64,000 nucleotides of DNA. It comes from Rotaria sp. Silwood1 (lineage: Eukaryota > Rotifera > Eurotatoria > Philodinida > Philodinidae). This document shows, one piece after another, positions 38,860 to 50,422 of this stretch. Both the position numbers and the translations under genes were made by a program. The notes beneath the pieces were generated by a model. It did no database searches. It was not told where the DNA came from and saw only the letters and a program-made list of their open reading frames with translations. The DNA lies in the NCBI GenBank assembly GCA_905250075.1, contig CAJNOP010000491.1:62001-126000 (forward strand), read 5' to 3'. Each line of letters begins with the position of its first letter. Position 1 is the stretch's first letter.

Positions 38860-41397
38860 TTAGAAAAAATTTCGAAAAATTCTCATAAATAATGGACCCC
38901 AAAATGGTGGAATACGTGATATTTGTTTAAATGTATTAGATGTAACAAGTGTTCCATATTGAAATAGTTGAATACGTTCACGATGAAATTTCGCACGTAA
39001 TTCTTCATTATTTGTTAGAATAACTAATTGAGCTTCAAGATCACGTTGAATTGAACGTGCACCTAGAAAATAATAAAAATCAAATTAATTGACAAAAACA
39101 AACAGGACCTGCGAAAGTGGTGGGGGTGTACACCCCCCCCCCCCCAATAATTGAAAATTATTTATTATTAGCCACCAAAATGGATAATATTTGTTTGAAT
39201 CTATAAACTGTCTCACAGAGATATTTTCAGAAACATCTTTCAGAGGTGTCCTGAGTGGAAATGAGAGTTAGGGAATGATCTTTCTATAATAATAATCGGC
39301 AACTATCGTTGAGATATCGGCGGAAAACATGAAGTTCTATGGCAAGTTGAAGAAATCAGCTGATTTTTTACTCGAAATTTCGGTTTAAACGATGGTTTTT
39401 GCTACAAAATTCTGAAATATTAAAATTTTTCGCTTTATAAAGAAGTAGCCGCATGGGCATACTCACCTTGAAAATAACTCTGATCTTCCTGTTTTTATGG
39501 CATACTTTACCGCTTCCTACCTTCTGAACAGATTTATTTGCGAGCAGTCGTCGCTAGCGTGGTCACCTTGGGCGGTGAAATTGCTAAGAGTTATAGCAAT
39601 ACTTTTTGATTTCGAGAACAATAAGGAAAAGAAGAGTTTTTCATGAGTCTGACGTGAAAAAAATAACAGTTGCGTAATCGCGGTTAACTTAGAAAAACTT
39701 CTAAATTTAGTCCATTTTTCCTTCGAAACAGCCTAGTCGAGAACAATCGTCGCCAGAGTGGCCGCCTTTGGCGGCAGAAGTATTGAGGAATTTTCTCACA
39801 TCAAACGCTGGTTGTCTTCTTGAAAATTTGCCAGAGAAAGTCGAGAAGGTTGCGAAAAATTGTTGCATTTCAGGTTGCACGAGAAAGATGAATATTAGGT
39901 CTGATGCGGAAAAAAATTTTGCTGTCTCCAAATTTGACTACCTCAGGAGTCTTACAGCCCCAAACCTAGGACCCTCGCGCGGGTCCTGAAAACAAAAGAA
40001 CAAAAACAAATATACCAAAATTTGGTGATCCAACACAAGTTAATATGGGATAATTATCTTGATTTTCTTCATATAACCATAAACCTTTTGCATGATAAGT
40101 CCATTGTGAACGATAATATTCTAACATTTGTATTTGTCCATCATTAAAATATTTTTTTTCTGCTCTTTCAATAAATTCACGTTCATTTTCAGTATAACCA
40201 GCTGGTACATAACGACTTATACCACGACTACCATAAAAACCATTAGCTTGTGGTGATGCTGTTAATAAACTAATTGTTGTATCTTGACGTTTATTATCAA
40301 TTAATTCTTTTTCATATTCTTTTGTCATATTAAAATAAGATGTAGCAAAATATAATTTAGATTTATATGGTAAATGTGAATAAAGATATATATTAAAATC
40401 TCGATCATAATTTATATTAAATATTCCCATTTGTATTAATGGTACAACAAGTACTTGATCATTTAATAATAATTTAGGTTTTGAATAATTTATTTGATAT
40501 GTTTTTATTAATGATAAAATATTTTTTTCAACTTCAAGACGATATTGTTTATTATTACCTTTATATGGATGATATTTACCCATAAAAATAGGTTGATCAT
40601 GATTTTTTTCAATTTTAAATGATTGTTTTGCTATTGTTTCAATAATATCAATGAAAAATTTGCATAAATTTGAACAATTATTTAATTTTAAATATCGATC
40701 TTGTCGATTATCAAAATAAGTTTTATTTAAATTAGCACTACGAAAAGAAAAAAAAAGAAGCTCACATTAATCTTCTAATTAATAAAAGATTTGATTTCAA
40801 AAAATAATAAAAAAAAAAATATATGATTTTTACCCACTTATAATTAAATTATTATCTCCAATATAAATTTTCATATGTTGTACACCCCATGATTCATTAA
40901 TTCGTGTTGGTAATATTTGTCGTAGAAAACCATAAAGAAGTGGTGTATGAAAAAGATAAAAATCAACTTGTGATGAATATTGTTCAATTAAAGGTAGAAA
41001 CATTGTTTTTGAAGTTGTTTTTTCTTTATGATTATCAATACGAAGACCACGTAAATGATCGAGTAATACAACTAGACGTAGAGATGGATTTTTATCAAGT
41101 GCTGTTCGTATTGAATCAATCTAATCAAAGAATGAAGAATCATTTTCGATTCTTTTTTTTTGTTTTTTGACAAATTATATCTACCAGTTTATATTCATAT
41201 GGATCAGTACCAAAATACAATGATGATATGTAAATACGATTTTTTGCATTAGCAAAAAGTTTATTTAATTCTTGAAAAAAATCACATGGTTCATAGAGAA
41301 CATCAAAATTTGATGCTGGTATAATAAATGATGGTCCATAATTTGAAATCCAATCGAAATTCTTTAAACAAGAAGATGCAGAAGAAGAAGTGTTCAT
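38860..41397 (-). CDS. PGS1: CDP-diacylglycerol--glycerol-3-phosphate 3-phosphatidyltransferase
   Basis: Mitochondrial phosphatidylglycerophosphate synthase, the committed step of cardiolipin synthesis, of the phospholipase D superfamily. Four exons join in frame: 41397-41185, 41120-40834, 40737-40016 and 39062-38860, giving 474 residues (human ~556). The first HxKxxxxD motif is in HMKIYIGDNNLIISGANLN; its codons cross the exon 2/3 junction after IISG. The second is in HAKGLWLYEE, followed by SPNFG and, after a transposon-bearing intron, RSIQRDLEAQ. No mitochondrial presequence is visible. A perfect 3' splice-like site (TTGGTTGCAG) abuts the ATG at 41397, so either an upstream presequence exon is missing from this model or the mRNA is trans-spliced there. 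It lies 197 bp downstream of MAGOH on the same strand. Confidence 0.93.
39103..39988. mobile_element. hAT-like element in the last PGS1 intron, TSD AAAACAAA
   Basis: The 886-bp element begins CAGGACCTGCG and ends with the complement of CAGGACCCGCG. It is flanked by perfect 8-bp duplications AAAACAAA (39095-39102 and 39989-39996). It has a run of 14 C near 39133. Two related internal blocks at ~39540-39592 and ~39735-39790 both contain CGTCGC(T/C)AG, then GTGG, then GGCGG. No transposase is recognised, so it is probably non-autonomous. It enlarges an intron that would otherwise be ~65 bp. Confidence 0.88.
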
Positions 41398-41594
41398 CTG
41401 CAACCAAAAAAATATATCTTGTTCATTGGTATATAAACACATACAACAACAAGGTTGAACATGCAGATACAGAAAAAAAGACAAATCAATAAAGTACAAA
41501 CCAAAAGATCTTTAAGAACAAGAGAAAAGAAAAAAAGACCCAATCAAAAGTTTATTTTGTTTCAGCTATTTATTTCATTGGATAAAGTTTTATT

Positions 41595-42781
41595 TTAAAT
41601 TGGTTGAATCTTGAAATGTAGACCAATAAGTGAAAAAACAAAACATTTCAAATCTTGAACCAAATAATAAAAACAACGTAAACCATCTGGATCACGACTA
41701 TTATTTATATCGATTAATGAACCAATTTTTGATGTTGTAAATGATATATGTTCATCACCAAGAACAATTTCCAATTCTTGTCGACCAGTACGATCTTGTG
41801 GTGGCCTAGAAATATATCATAAAAGTCGATTTTTATTTAACATCAAATATTCAACAATAATTAACTTTCTCATCAAAAATAAGTGGGTGTACGCCCATGA
41901 GAAGTCTCCATAGATCTTCCTATACTAGTTTTCGAGGCGAATAAACGTTCTGCCTGATGTACATCAATGTTGTAATGTGAAAATCTTCAAGACGATATAA
42001 TTTTACTTGAAACTCATTTTTGAGAAGCAGAAAAGATTATATACTTATAGACAATTTAATCTGCATTTTTAGATACTCAAAATACACTGAATTTCGGAAA
42101 GCCTATGACATTCTATTACATCTTGTGAAATTTTTCTAATGAATAACGTTTTATTCTGGACACGGAACGTACGAAAGCTTATTCTTTAAATCGAAATGAG
42201 TTGCACACGAAAAAAAAAATTTTACAAATAATATTCAATATCGAATAGATCGCTATTGATAGCAGAGATGTCCATCACGGTTGAAAACTGACCGCTGCCG
42301 CGCCGATAAAAGAAAAGGGCTAACGCGCCGCCACTGCCGCGGCGCGATGGCGGTAGCGCCAGCGGTCGCGCCACTAAAAGGAAAGGGCTAACGCGCCGCC
42401 ACTGTCACGGCGACAGCGGCGCGGTGGCGGTCGCGCCGCTAAAAGAAAAGGGCTAACGCGCCGCCACTGCCACAGCGACAGCGGCAACGGTCGCGCCGCT
42501 ATGGACATCTCTGATTGATAGATTGTAAAAAAAACTACTTACCAAACAGCATCATCTTCTTTCATAATATCTGAATCATTAACAATACGTTTAAGTTCTT
42601 CAATAACAGCTCGATTAACATAAACTTCCTTTCGAATTAAAGTATCTTTTTTATAATTTGAATTATTTGCATAACGTAATTTTCCATCAGGTCGAAATTC
42701 AAATTCAAGAAATTCATGTCCAAATTTTCCTTTATGACCAACATAATATCGTAAATAGAAATCATCATTAACTTCTGTCAT
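41595..42781 (-). CDS. MAGOH: Mago nashi homolog, exon junction complex subunit
   Basis: Core exon-junction-complex protein that pairs with Y14/RBM8A and acts in mRNA localisation and nonsense-mediated decay. Two exons (42781-42543, 41805-41595) join at a Trp codon and give 149 residues (human 146). The sequence is highly conserved from [20 protein letters not shown] through [19 protein letters not shown] to the C-terminal [19 protein letters not shown]. The single intron of 737 bp is expanded by a GC-rich MITE. The start is 73 bp after the ELP1 stop. A TTTTTTTAG acceptor-like site ends 20 bases before the ATG. Confidence 0.97.
42263..42513. mobile_element. GC-rich hAT-like MITE in MAGOH intron, TSD ATTGATAG
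   Basis: The 251-bp element has termini CAGAGATGTCCAT and its complement, flanked by perfect 8-bp duplications ATTGATAG (42255-42262 and 42514-42521). Inside are three tandem units of ~60-65 bp, each starting with TAAAAG(A/G)AAAGGGCTAACG followed by a GC-rich part. Strikingly GC-rich against an AT-rich background. No open frame. Confidence 0.9.
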
Positions 42782-42854
42782 AATTTTATTTTATTAGAAA
42801 TCTAAAAAAAGAAAAGCAAAAAAAAAACAACAATGAAAAATTAACAATGTTATT
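42782..42854 (-). promoter_or_regulatory. 73-bp ELP1-MAGOH spacer with acceptor-like site
   Basis: The spacer between the ELP1 stop and the MAGOH start is too short for an ordinary promoter plus terminator. It holds a pyrimidine tract ending in AG at 42802, followed by 20 bases to the ATG. This is what a spliced-leader trans-splice site would look like. The function is inferred. Confidence 0.5.
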
Positions 42855-45800
42855 TTAAACAGAAACATCTGTATCAAAAAGAACAAATTTCCATTGTGAA
42901 GTTTTTGAAGTTAATATTGGTGAAACACGATATTGATTTGATATAAGATCAAGATCTTTTTTAAATTTTTCTCGAATTTTTTTATTGATAACCATTACTT
43001 GAACATTTTCCTGTTGTTGTTGTTGTTGTTGTTGATCAGGATTTGTTAACCATATTGTTATTAATTGTTTTTCAATTGCATTTATATATTCATTATATTT
43101 ATTTTGTAATAATTCACCTTTTTGTTCATAATCTAATGAATTTTGATATGTACTTATTTGATAACATATTTTATTTATATGACGAATATCAAAATTTAAT
43201 TTATCAAATTTTGTTATTAATAACCATAATTCACGTACTAATGCAAGATCTTCATGTTTTGAACCTTCTTTTAATTGTACTAAACGTTCTTGTTGTTGTG
43301 CAGCACGTCGTTGAGATTTTTTACTTGATGATATTGAACCAGATTTTTTTGTTAAACGTGTTCGTATTGAACCACTATCATCATTATGTCGATTTGTACG
43401 TGTAATTAATGTACGTCGTTCATCATTTATTTGTTGATCATCATTATCCGATTGATCATCATTTTCATCAATATCATAATCTCGTCCAGAATCAAGTATT
43501 TCTTTTATATATTGAAAAAGATTTATTCGTAATATTGAAAGACGTTTTGTATATGATTGAAATTTTTCATAATCATTATGAATTTGTCGTTGTATATCAT
43601 CATAAAAATTATTAAATGTTGAAAGAAATTCATGTTGATATAAATCATGACGATCATTTAATGATGTAGCAAATAGACGAATAATATGAGACCATTCATG
43701 TCCTTGTAAATAAGAAATAAGAGCTTCTTCATTATCATCAAGATAATTTTCATAGATTTGACCTGATTCAATATATAATGAATCATGACGAAATTGTTCA
43801 GCTAATGAACGATATTCGTCCATATTGATATTAGCCTAGAAATAATTAATAATTGAAAGTCTTTATGTAAAATGTTTATAATTTATTGATAAAAATTACT
43901 AAAAACAAACTTGAACAAGGCCGATTGCCGAAACGATTTTTTATCAATATTAAAGAAAAATTGATTTTTTCATAAATTTCGTTGTTTTACGATTTTGTGT
44001 AATACTTTTAACTTTTTAAAAGGAAGGTCATAGAAAATACTACAATCCGGCCATTTGTTCAAAATTTAGGCTAGTGTCTGACTCGGGTCGAGTCACTAGC
44101 CGTTGACTGATTTCAAAGTTTTTTATAAGACAAACAGCAATTTCAGATGAAATAATAGTTTCTTTGTTTCGAATATTGAGAGAGTTTGTAGAGAGACTCT
44201 GAAAAGATTTTTAACATGTGAAAAAAAACTCATTTTTCTTGACAAAAAAATATCTTCAATCTCAGGTCGGGCGAATGTTACTCGGGTCGGGTCACGAAAA
44301 ATTGACCCATGTCGAACATTGGTTTAGGTATTGTTAAAAAAATAGCTTCTGAAATCTGACCATGTCGGATTTCTTTTATAGACCTTCCTATCATTATTCA
44401 TCTATGAAATCTTATTCCATTGGATATTAAAATCATTATGTAGGCTTCAACTAGGTGTTTAACATTATAATCTAAAATACATTGTTGTTAACCTTTTTTC
44501 CATTGTCTTACCTGAAAAAAGCTTCAAAAATTTAGTAAAACGATCCTATAGCTCGGCAGTAAAGATCCATAAGGACCAACCCCCCATTAAAACTTTTTCT
44601 ACTCTTACGAAGAGGGTGAACTCTCTATTTCATCTACATCTAATCCTAAAGGAAATGAAAATCATAATAATTTGAAAAGTCGTAAATCTAATTATTTTTG
44701 AAATATAATTCAAAAATCTTACTTGTTTTATTTGTTTTGAAATATTTGGTAATAATTTTAATGAATTTTGTACATCTTTTCCTTGTCTATAAGCTTTACT
44801 TGCTTGTTCATAAAATTTTCCTCGTTCATAAATAAGTGCAGCTTCAATATAATATTTTTTAATAATTAAATAATCTCCATATAATTTAATAATATGATTA
44901 ATATATTCCATAGTTGATTGTATTTGTTGATTTGATAGAAATTTTTTTATAGCAAATTTATATAAACGATTATTTTCTAATATATTAATAAATTCTTGAA
45001 ATTTTTCATTATTATCATTATTTTGTTTATTTAATAATTGTTCAATAAAATAATCACATGCATTATCAATAGCTTTTTTATAACGTTTTAAACGACAATC
45101 AATTTTAAATTTTTGCCAATTATAATTATTTATTAAACGTAATTGATTTAATTCAGGTAAATATTCTTTTGGATCTTTTTGTGTTTTTTCACTTATCATT
45201 AAAACAAGATCAAAATTATATGTACCTAATGCTATATCATATAAACGATCAATATCAATAAAATATGTTAAATAACGTATAGCATTATCAAAATATTTTG
45301 GATGTTGATTTAAATAAATTAATGCACCTTCTATATTTATTGGTGATTGTTTTATATATGTTGTTAATATTGAATTAATATGTTCAATTGAATTTTTTGT
45401 TAATAATAAACATGAACGAAATTTTTCACATAATATATTTGCTTTTGGATACCATTGTTGATTATCTAATGAAGGATTTTTTTCTTGTTTTAATATATAT
45501 TTCATATATTCATCACGTGTATTTTTTTCATTATCAATTTCACTTAAAAATAAACATATATCATCATCATTATGTAATTTAGATATAAATATTGAAATAT
45601 AATCATAAAATTGTTTTGGTTTATAATCATAAAGAAAATTAAGATTAAGACGATTTTTACGCATTAATTCAAATGCATGTTGATAATTTATTGTTTCACC
45701 ATCGATTAATTCTGAACAAATATATGTTAATAATAATGGTCGTGGATAAATTGTTTCAAGATTACCACGTGGCATTTGTAAAATAAGTTTTAAATCTGTA

Positions 45801-48800
45801 TAAGCAGTACAAACAATACGAGTACCACGTTCTTTAAAAAAACAAAAAAAAAGAATAAATAAATGAAATATCAAGAAAATTCGAATAGAATTAAGCTACA
45901 ATTAGAAGGTTATGTTGACGCATTGCTTTTTGAGTTCGGACTTTGTGCATAAGATAGATCCTAGTGAGTTATGAAAAACTTCAAGAGATTAAATCCCCTT
46001 AGGCCTCTTCTGTCCAGAGTTATAGGCCTTTTACTGAAATTTTAGCCTAGGACATGCTATATACGAACAAATTGAATCACGGCGTTTCGGTCCGAGATTT
46101 TGCCCACAGACAGATCTATTGATCAATAGAATTCCCTGAAAATTTCAGTTCAAAAGAACATTTCCTTTCCGAGATATTAAAGTCCCAAAAATGACTCATA
46201 TAGGATAACAAATTCCTTGTTTTTGAGACTTTAATATCTCGGAAAGGAAATGTTCTTTTGAACTGAAATTTTCAGAGCATTCTAATCATCAATAGCTCTG
46301 TCTGTGGGCAAAATCTCGGACCGAAACGCCGTCATTCAATTTGTTCGTATATAGCATGCCCTAGGCTAAAATTTCAGTAAAATGCCTATAACTCTGGACA
46401 GAAGGCCTAAGAGAATTTAATCTCTTGAAGTTTTCCATATCTCACTAGGGTCTATCTTATGCACAAAAACCGAACTCAAACGAAATTTGACAGTTGAAAA
46501 TGTTCCCTCGTGAGCTCTAAGGAATTAGAAAACGAATAAAAATGAAAAAATGATTCTAAAGTATACTGCGAAAGTCTTAACGCAAAGTTTTCATCAATTT
46601 TTTGATTATTAAAAGACAATCGGTTAGAATCAGAATGAAGTCTAACAAGTAAAATAGGGTTTTGGCGCAGTCTTTGTATTTCTTTTTGATTTCTTCAACT
46701 ACTCATTATTGAAGAGTAGTGAATTATATATAAAACAAGATATTCTAATATCATCTATGCATTTCCAACTAAAGCGCTAATTTCTATGACAACCAACAAT
46801 CGATGTTTCAACTAAAAAAACTTTTCAAGAATACAAAAATTTTAGTCTTTATAGAATACACTGAAACATTGAAAACTGTTTCAGAGATGGACAAAATCGC
46901 ACCGCGCCTCCCCGCGCCACTGCTCGCGCCTAGGCGCTGCGCACATCTCTCTTTCTCTTTGCTCTACCAATCAGTTTCTCAAACTCCACCGAATACCGGG
47001 ATGCTCTAAGCATGCGCTCATCGAAGCTCAGACTAGTGTAGCGTAGGCGTGAGCAACGGCGCGGGGAAGCGCGGGGAGGCGCGGTGCGACTTTGTCCATC
47101 TCTGAACTGTTTCATATTTTCGAATTTGATAGATTTCAATCAAAATATAAAATTGACTAAACTATTGCCGATTTCAAAAAAAACAAAAAGGCAAATTGGT
47201 ATATTTTGAATAACTTTTGATATTTACAATGTTAGAATAGTAGAAAGAAAAGATTTTATTAATTATTTAATAAAATAAAAATAATTTCTTATTTACCAGT
47301 TCTTCGATGACTAATCTCGACAGTATTTTGATCATTAATTAATGATCGAAATATTAATTGATGTTGTAATGTTGAATAAACAAGTATAGTTTTATCATGA
47401 ATAAAATATGAATTACAATTATGTGCAAGTTCAATTGTATTTAAATATAAACGATAATTTTCAGTTAAACCAATAAATCGTCCATTTAATATAGCTGAAA
47501 AATGTGAACATGCTCGTGGAAAATGCATTTTAGCATGTAATTCATTATTATCTAAACGATATATTTTTCCATGTTCATCTTGTAAATATAAATGTTTAAT
47601 ATCATCATTATCAATTGTTGTTGTTAAACAATTAAAATTTAATAATAAACTAATATTTATTTTATTTTCAAGATTATATATATGTAAATGAGAATTTTCA
47701 ATAAAATAAAAATTTTGATTAATAAGACGATAATGTGTTGCATTATGAATATTTTTAATTGGTGATTCATATGAAGATATTAATGATGTAACATAATGAA
47801 TAGATTTTATTTCTGATAGATGAATTATTGTACGATAATTATTAATTTGATTTGATGATGAACTACATATTGCTAAAGAACCATCAGAATGTATAAGAAT
47901 TAATCTATCATAATCATCATCAAAAGCAATAGCAATTATAGATACTGGACATATAATTTCATATGAAGACATTGGTGGTGGAATTGATGAATGAGTAAAA
48001 TCGGATACAAATAAATGACAACCATCAATAAGAAAAACAAGTGAACGAGTATTTGTATAACTAACTTGACTTATCCATGACCATGACATTGAATAATATT
48101 GACCATTATCAGTTATAAAATGAAGTTTATTATTTATATCAATATCCCATAGAAGTGTTTGAATATTAATTGATGGATATGAAAATGATTGTTTTAAATA
48201 CCAATGATAATTATTTGATGACCATAATTGAAGATATGAATTATTCTTAAATAAAATTTTTTTTTAAGAGAATTTATAAGTACAGATTTATTAAGACTAA
48301 CATATATTCTTTAATCTTCATATAGTAATACAAAATGTATTAAGTGAAGAATTTATGATAGACTAAGATACAGATCCGAGTTTACTATAGCTTTATTCTA
48401 AGGATAATCAATCATCATAGAAACGATCTGTTTTATTTATTTTTATGCATTTTGAAAAGAAAGTTGTTTACTTGCACTCTATTTTTTCCAATTTTTCATG
48501 TTTCTTATTTTAACACTAGCGAGTAGCCGTGCATACTGCACGGTAGTGTTTTTTTTTTCTTTAATGTACGACCTTAAACCTTTCACTCGGTAACAGACAC
48601 TCGACATTATGTACATAGAAGTCCTACGACGTGATATCCTTATACCGCTAATAGCCCATGTAGCCTTACGGCCTTAGATTTCTTGTAGCCTTATCCACTT
48701 ATACCTTTATCTCCTTATAGCGTTCCTCCCTTACGCCATTATAGCCCTATCCCTATTGTCTCACTCCCTGATAGCCTTTTTTGACTTTTAATTCAGCACA

Positions 48801-50422
48801 GACACACACTGAACAATATATATATAGGTTATTAGTATTCCTATTACTGATGTAACTATCAAATAAGATGGTTGTGCATGTTTATTATATCTACGGCAGG
48901 TCTCAACACATTATTATATGTTTACAAACACTGATATTGATCGTTCTTCGAATTTATAATTTGATTAATTCACGCTTTGTATGTTGATCATATGATAATT
49001 GTGGCAAATCTATGTATGACTACTCATCATTTTTGACATCTCGAATGTCAATTTTTATCTGAAAAAGTTCTTTCGTGAGTTAAAATAAAGAAAGCATTCA
49101 AATCTTGTTATTAAGACTCTTTTTTCGGTACTAAGGAGCTTTGAAAAAAAGATTCCTATAGGCCTCGGTTGTTAGAGTCTAGACATCGACGGAGCAGTAA
49201 AAACTTCGATTTAAAATTATACTCACTACACTCTTCTAAAATATATGTGAGTTCAATACACAAGCTTAAACTGACGGTAAAATTTACATATAAAACAATG
49301 AATAACTTATCATGAAAGCATTCATTTGTGATAAATCAAAACTTATCTAATGCACTTTTTCTAACGCATTATACTCTTCAAAAAAAACAAAATGACTCAG
49401 TACATGTAAATTTCTTCTTATATTCTCAAATTCTGTGAGTAAAAAGAAAAACACATTTGTTTTATAATTTTAAATACCTCTTCACGAAGAACAAGTGCAA
49501 GAATAGTTGAATCTTTATTCCATGCTATATGTTCAACATATTTTTTAATATTTTCTCCTGTTTCTAAAACTAATTCACCATGTTTAAGACCATTTTTTTC
49601 TAAAAAACTTATTGTTAATTTTTGTCCATTATTAAATCTCATTGCAACACCAATTAATTCTCCACTAATTTTCCATGATATAGCTGATTCAATATAACCA
49701 TTTAATGATATTTCATTTGTTGTTTGTAATTGTCCTTGTTTATTAAAAATTTTTATTGTACGCCATTGATTTATTAATGAAATAAATGATATAGCAAATA
49801 AATCACCATCATCACGCCAAACAATATGACTACGATTATCATCATTATTAGATTTTAATTTTATTGGTATATTATTAATTGTTTCAAGAGCTGCTTTTTT
49901 ACCAATTGAACCATGAAATTGTGTTGTTTTAGAACCCCAACCAACATTAACTAATTGTTGTTCACCAAAATCATTTGTATCAAGTAATGTTTCAGCAATA
50001 GGTTCATAATCATTATATGTTGAAAGTAATAATACTTTTGTATTTGTTACAGCAATAAGTATTTGTTGATCTGGACTTAATTTTAATTCATGTATACATT
50101 CTTCTAATGTACCAATAATATTAATATTTTCATTATAATCATTATCAATTTGTAATGTTATTAAATCACCATTTGATAAACCTAAACATAAATGATTTAA
50201 TTCAGATAGATAACATAAATCTTCTAATGTTATTGTTTGATCAGTTGATGAATAAATTATTTTAATATTTTCATTTTCTAATGTTAATGAATATATGGAA
50301 TGAGGTGTTAAGAGATAGATCAATTGTCTATCTGTATCAATAGCAAAATGTCGAACGACATTAACACCAGTTAAATCAGATAATGATATTGTTCGTGTAT
50401 TGTATAAACAAAGATTTTGCAT
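42855..50422 (-). CDS. ELP1: Elongator complex protein 1 (IKAP homolog)
   Basis: Scaffold subunit of Elongator, needed for wobble-uridine modification of tRNAs in the cytoplasm. Four exons join in frame: 50422-49478, 48245-47297, 45831-44723 and 43835-42855, giving 1327 residues (human 1332). The N-terminal half is the WD40-like double propeller: GWGSKTTQFHGS, FFEKNGL-type SFLEKNGLKHGE, NYHWYLKQS across the exon 1/2 junction, and VFLIDGCHL. The helical C-terminal half contains [50 protein letters not shown] and LKRYKKAID. The basic stretch RLTKKSGSISSSKKSQRRAA matches the conserved Ser/Lys/Arg-rich tRNA-binding region, followed by KEGSKHEDLALVREL. A poly-Gln run (about 8) near the C-terminus is encoded at ~43010. 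The three introns are all large (0.9-1.5 kb) and filled with repeats, unlike the short introns of neighbouring genes. Confidence 0.96.
43836..44722. repeat. ELP1 intron 3 with ACTCGGGTCG motifs
   Basis: ACTCGGGTCGAGTCAC near 44091 and ACTCGGGTCGGGTCAC near 44281 form an imperfect direct repeat ~190 bp apart, inside less AT-rich sequence. It is probably a fragment of a mobile element; ends were not found. Confidence 0.4.
45901..46510. mobile_element. ~600-bp palindromic element in ELP1 intron 2
   Basis: The arms pair closely over most of their length around a centre near 46200. For example, AGTTCAAAAGAACATTTCC at ~46146 is mirrored at ~46240. The sequence is related to the palindrome at 27931-28564 (shared order of GAGTTCGGAC, GTGCATAAGATAG, GAGTTATGAAAA). 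The right end has CCCTCG as in that element; the left end is diverged. No target duplication is clear, so this copy is older. Confidence 0.7.
46882..47104. mobile_element. hAT-like MITE in ELP1 intron 2, TSD AACTGTTT
   Basis: The 223-bp element has ~40-60-bp inverted repeats beginning CAGAGATGGACAAA. It is flanked by perfect 8-bp duplications AACTGTTT (46874-46881 and 47105-47112). GC-rich. Its terminus resembles that of the MITE in the MAGOH intron (CAGAGATG), suggesting one superfamily of mobilising transposase. Confidence 0.92.
48520..49060. repeat. Dispersed repeats in ELP1 intron 1
   Basis: 48523-48553 has CACTAGCGAGTAGCC followed by a small hairpin (CCGTGC-ATACT-GCACGG). 48640-48775 has many degenerate copies of CCTTATAGCC. 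48880-49060 resembles 22480-22610 in ACSL intron 10. These look like remnants of one or more mobile elements. A further stretch at 49080-49200 weakly resembles the palindromic element family. Confidence 0.45.

Noticed and set aside
39707-39989. Opposing 73-74-residue frames inside the CAGGACC element
   Set aside because: They overlap each other, have no similarity I recognise and fall in an internally duplicated block. Treated as part of the transposon.
43043-43615. Plus-strand frames of 120 and 68 residues over ELP1 exon 4
   Set aside because: Opposite-strand shadows of ELP1 in an AT-rich frame with many Tyr, His and Leu codons.
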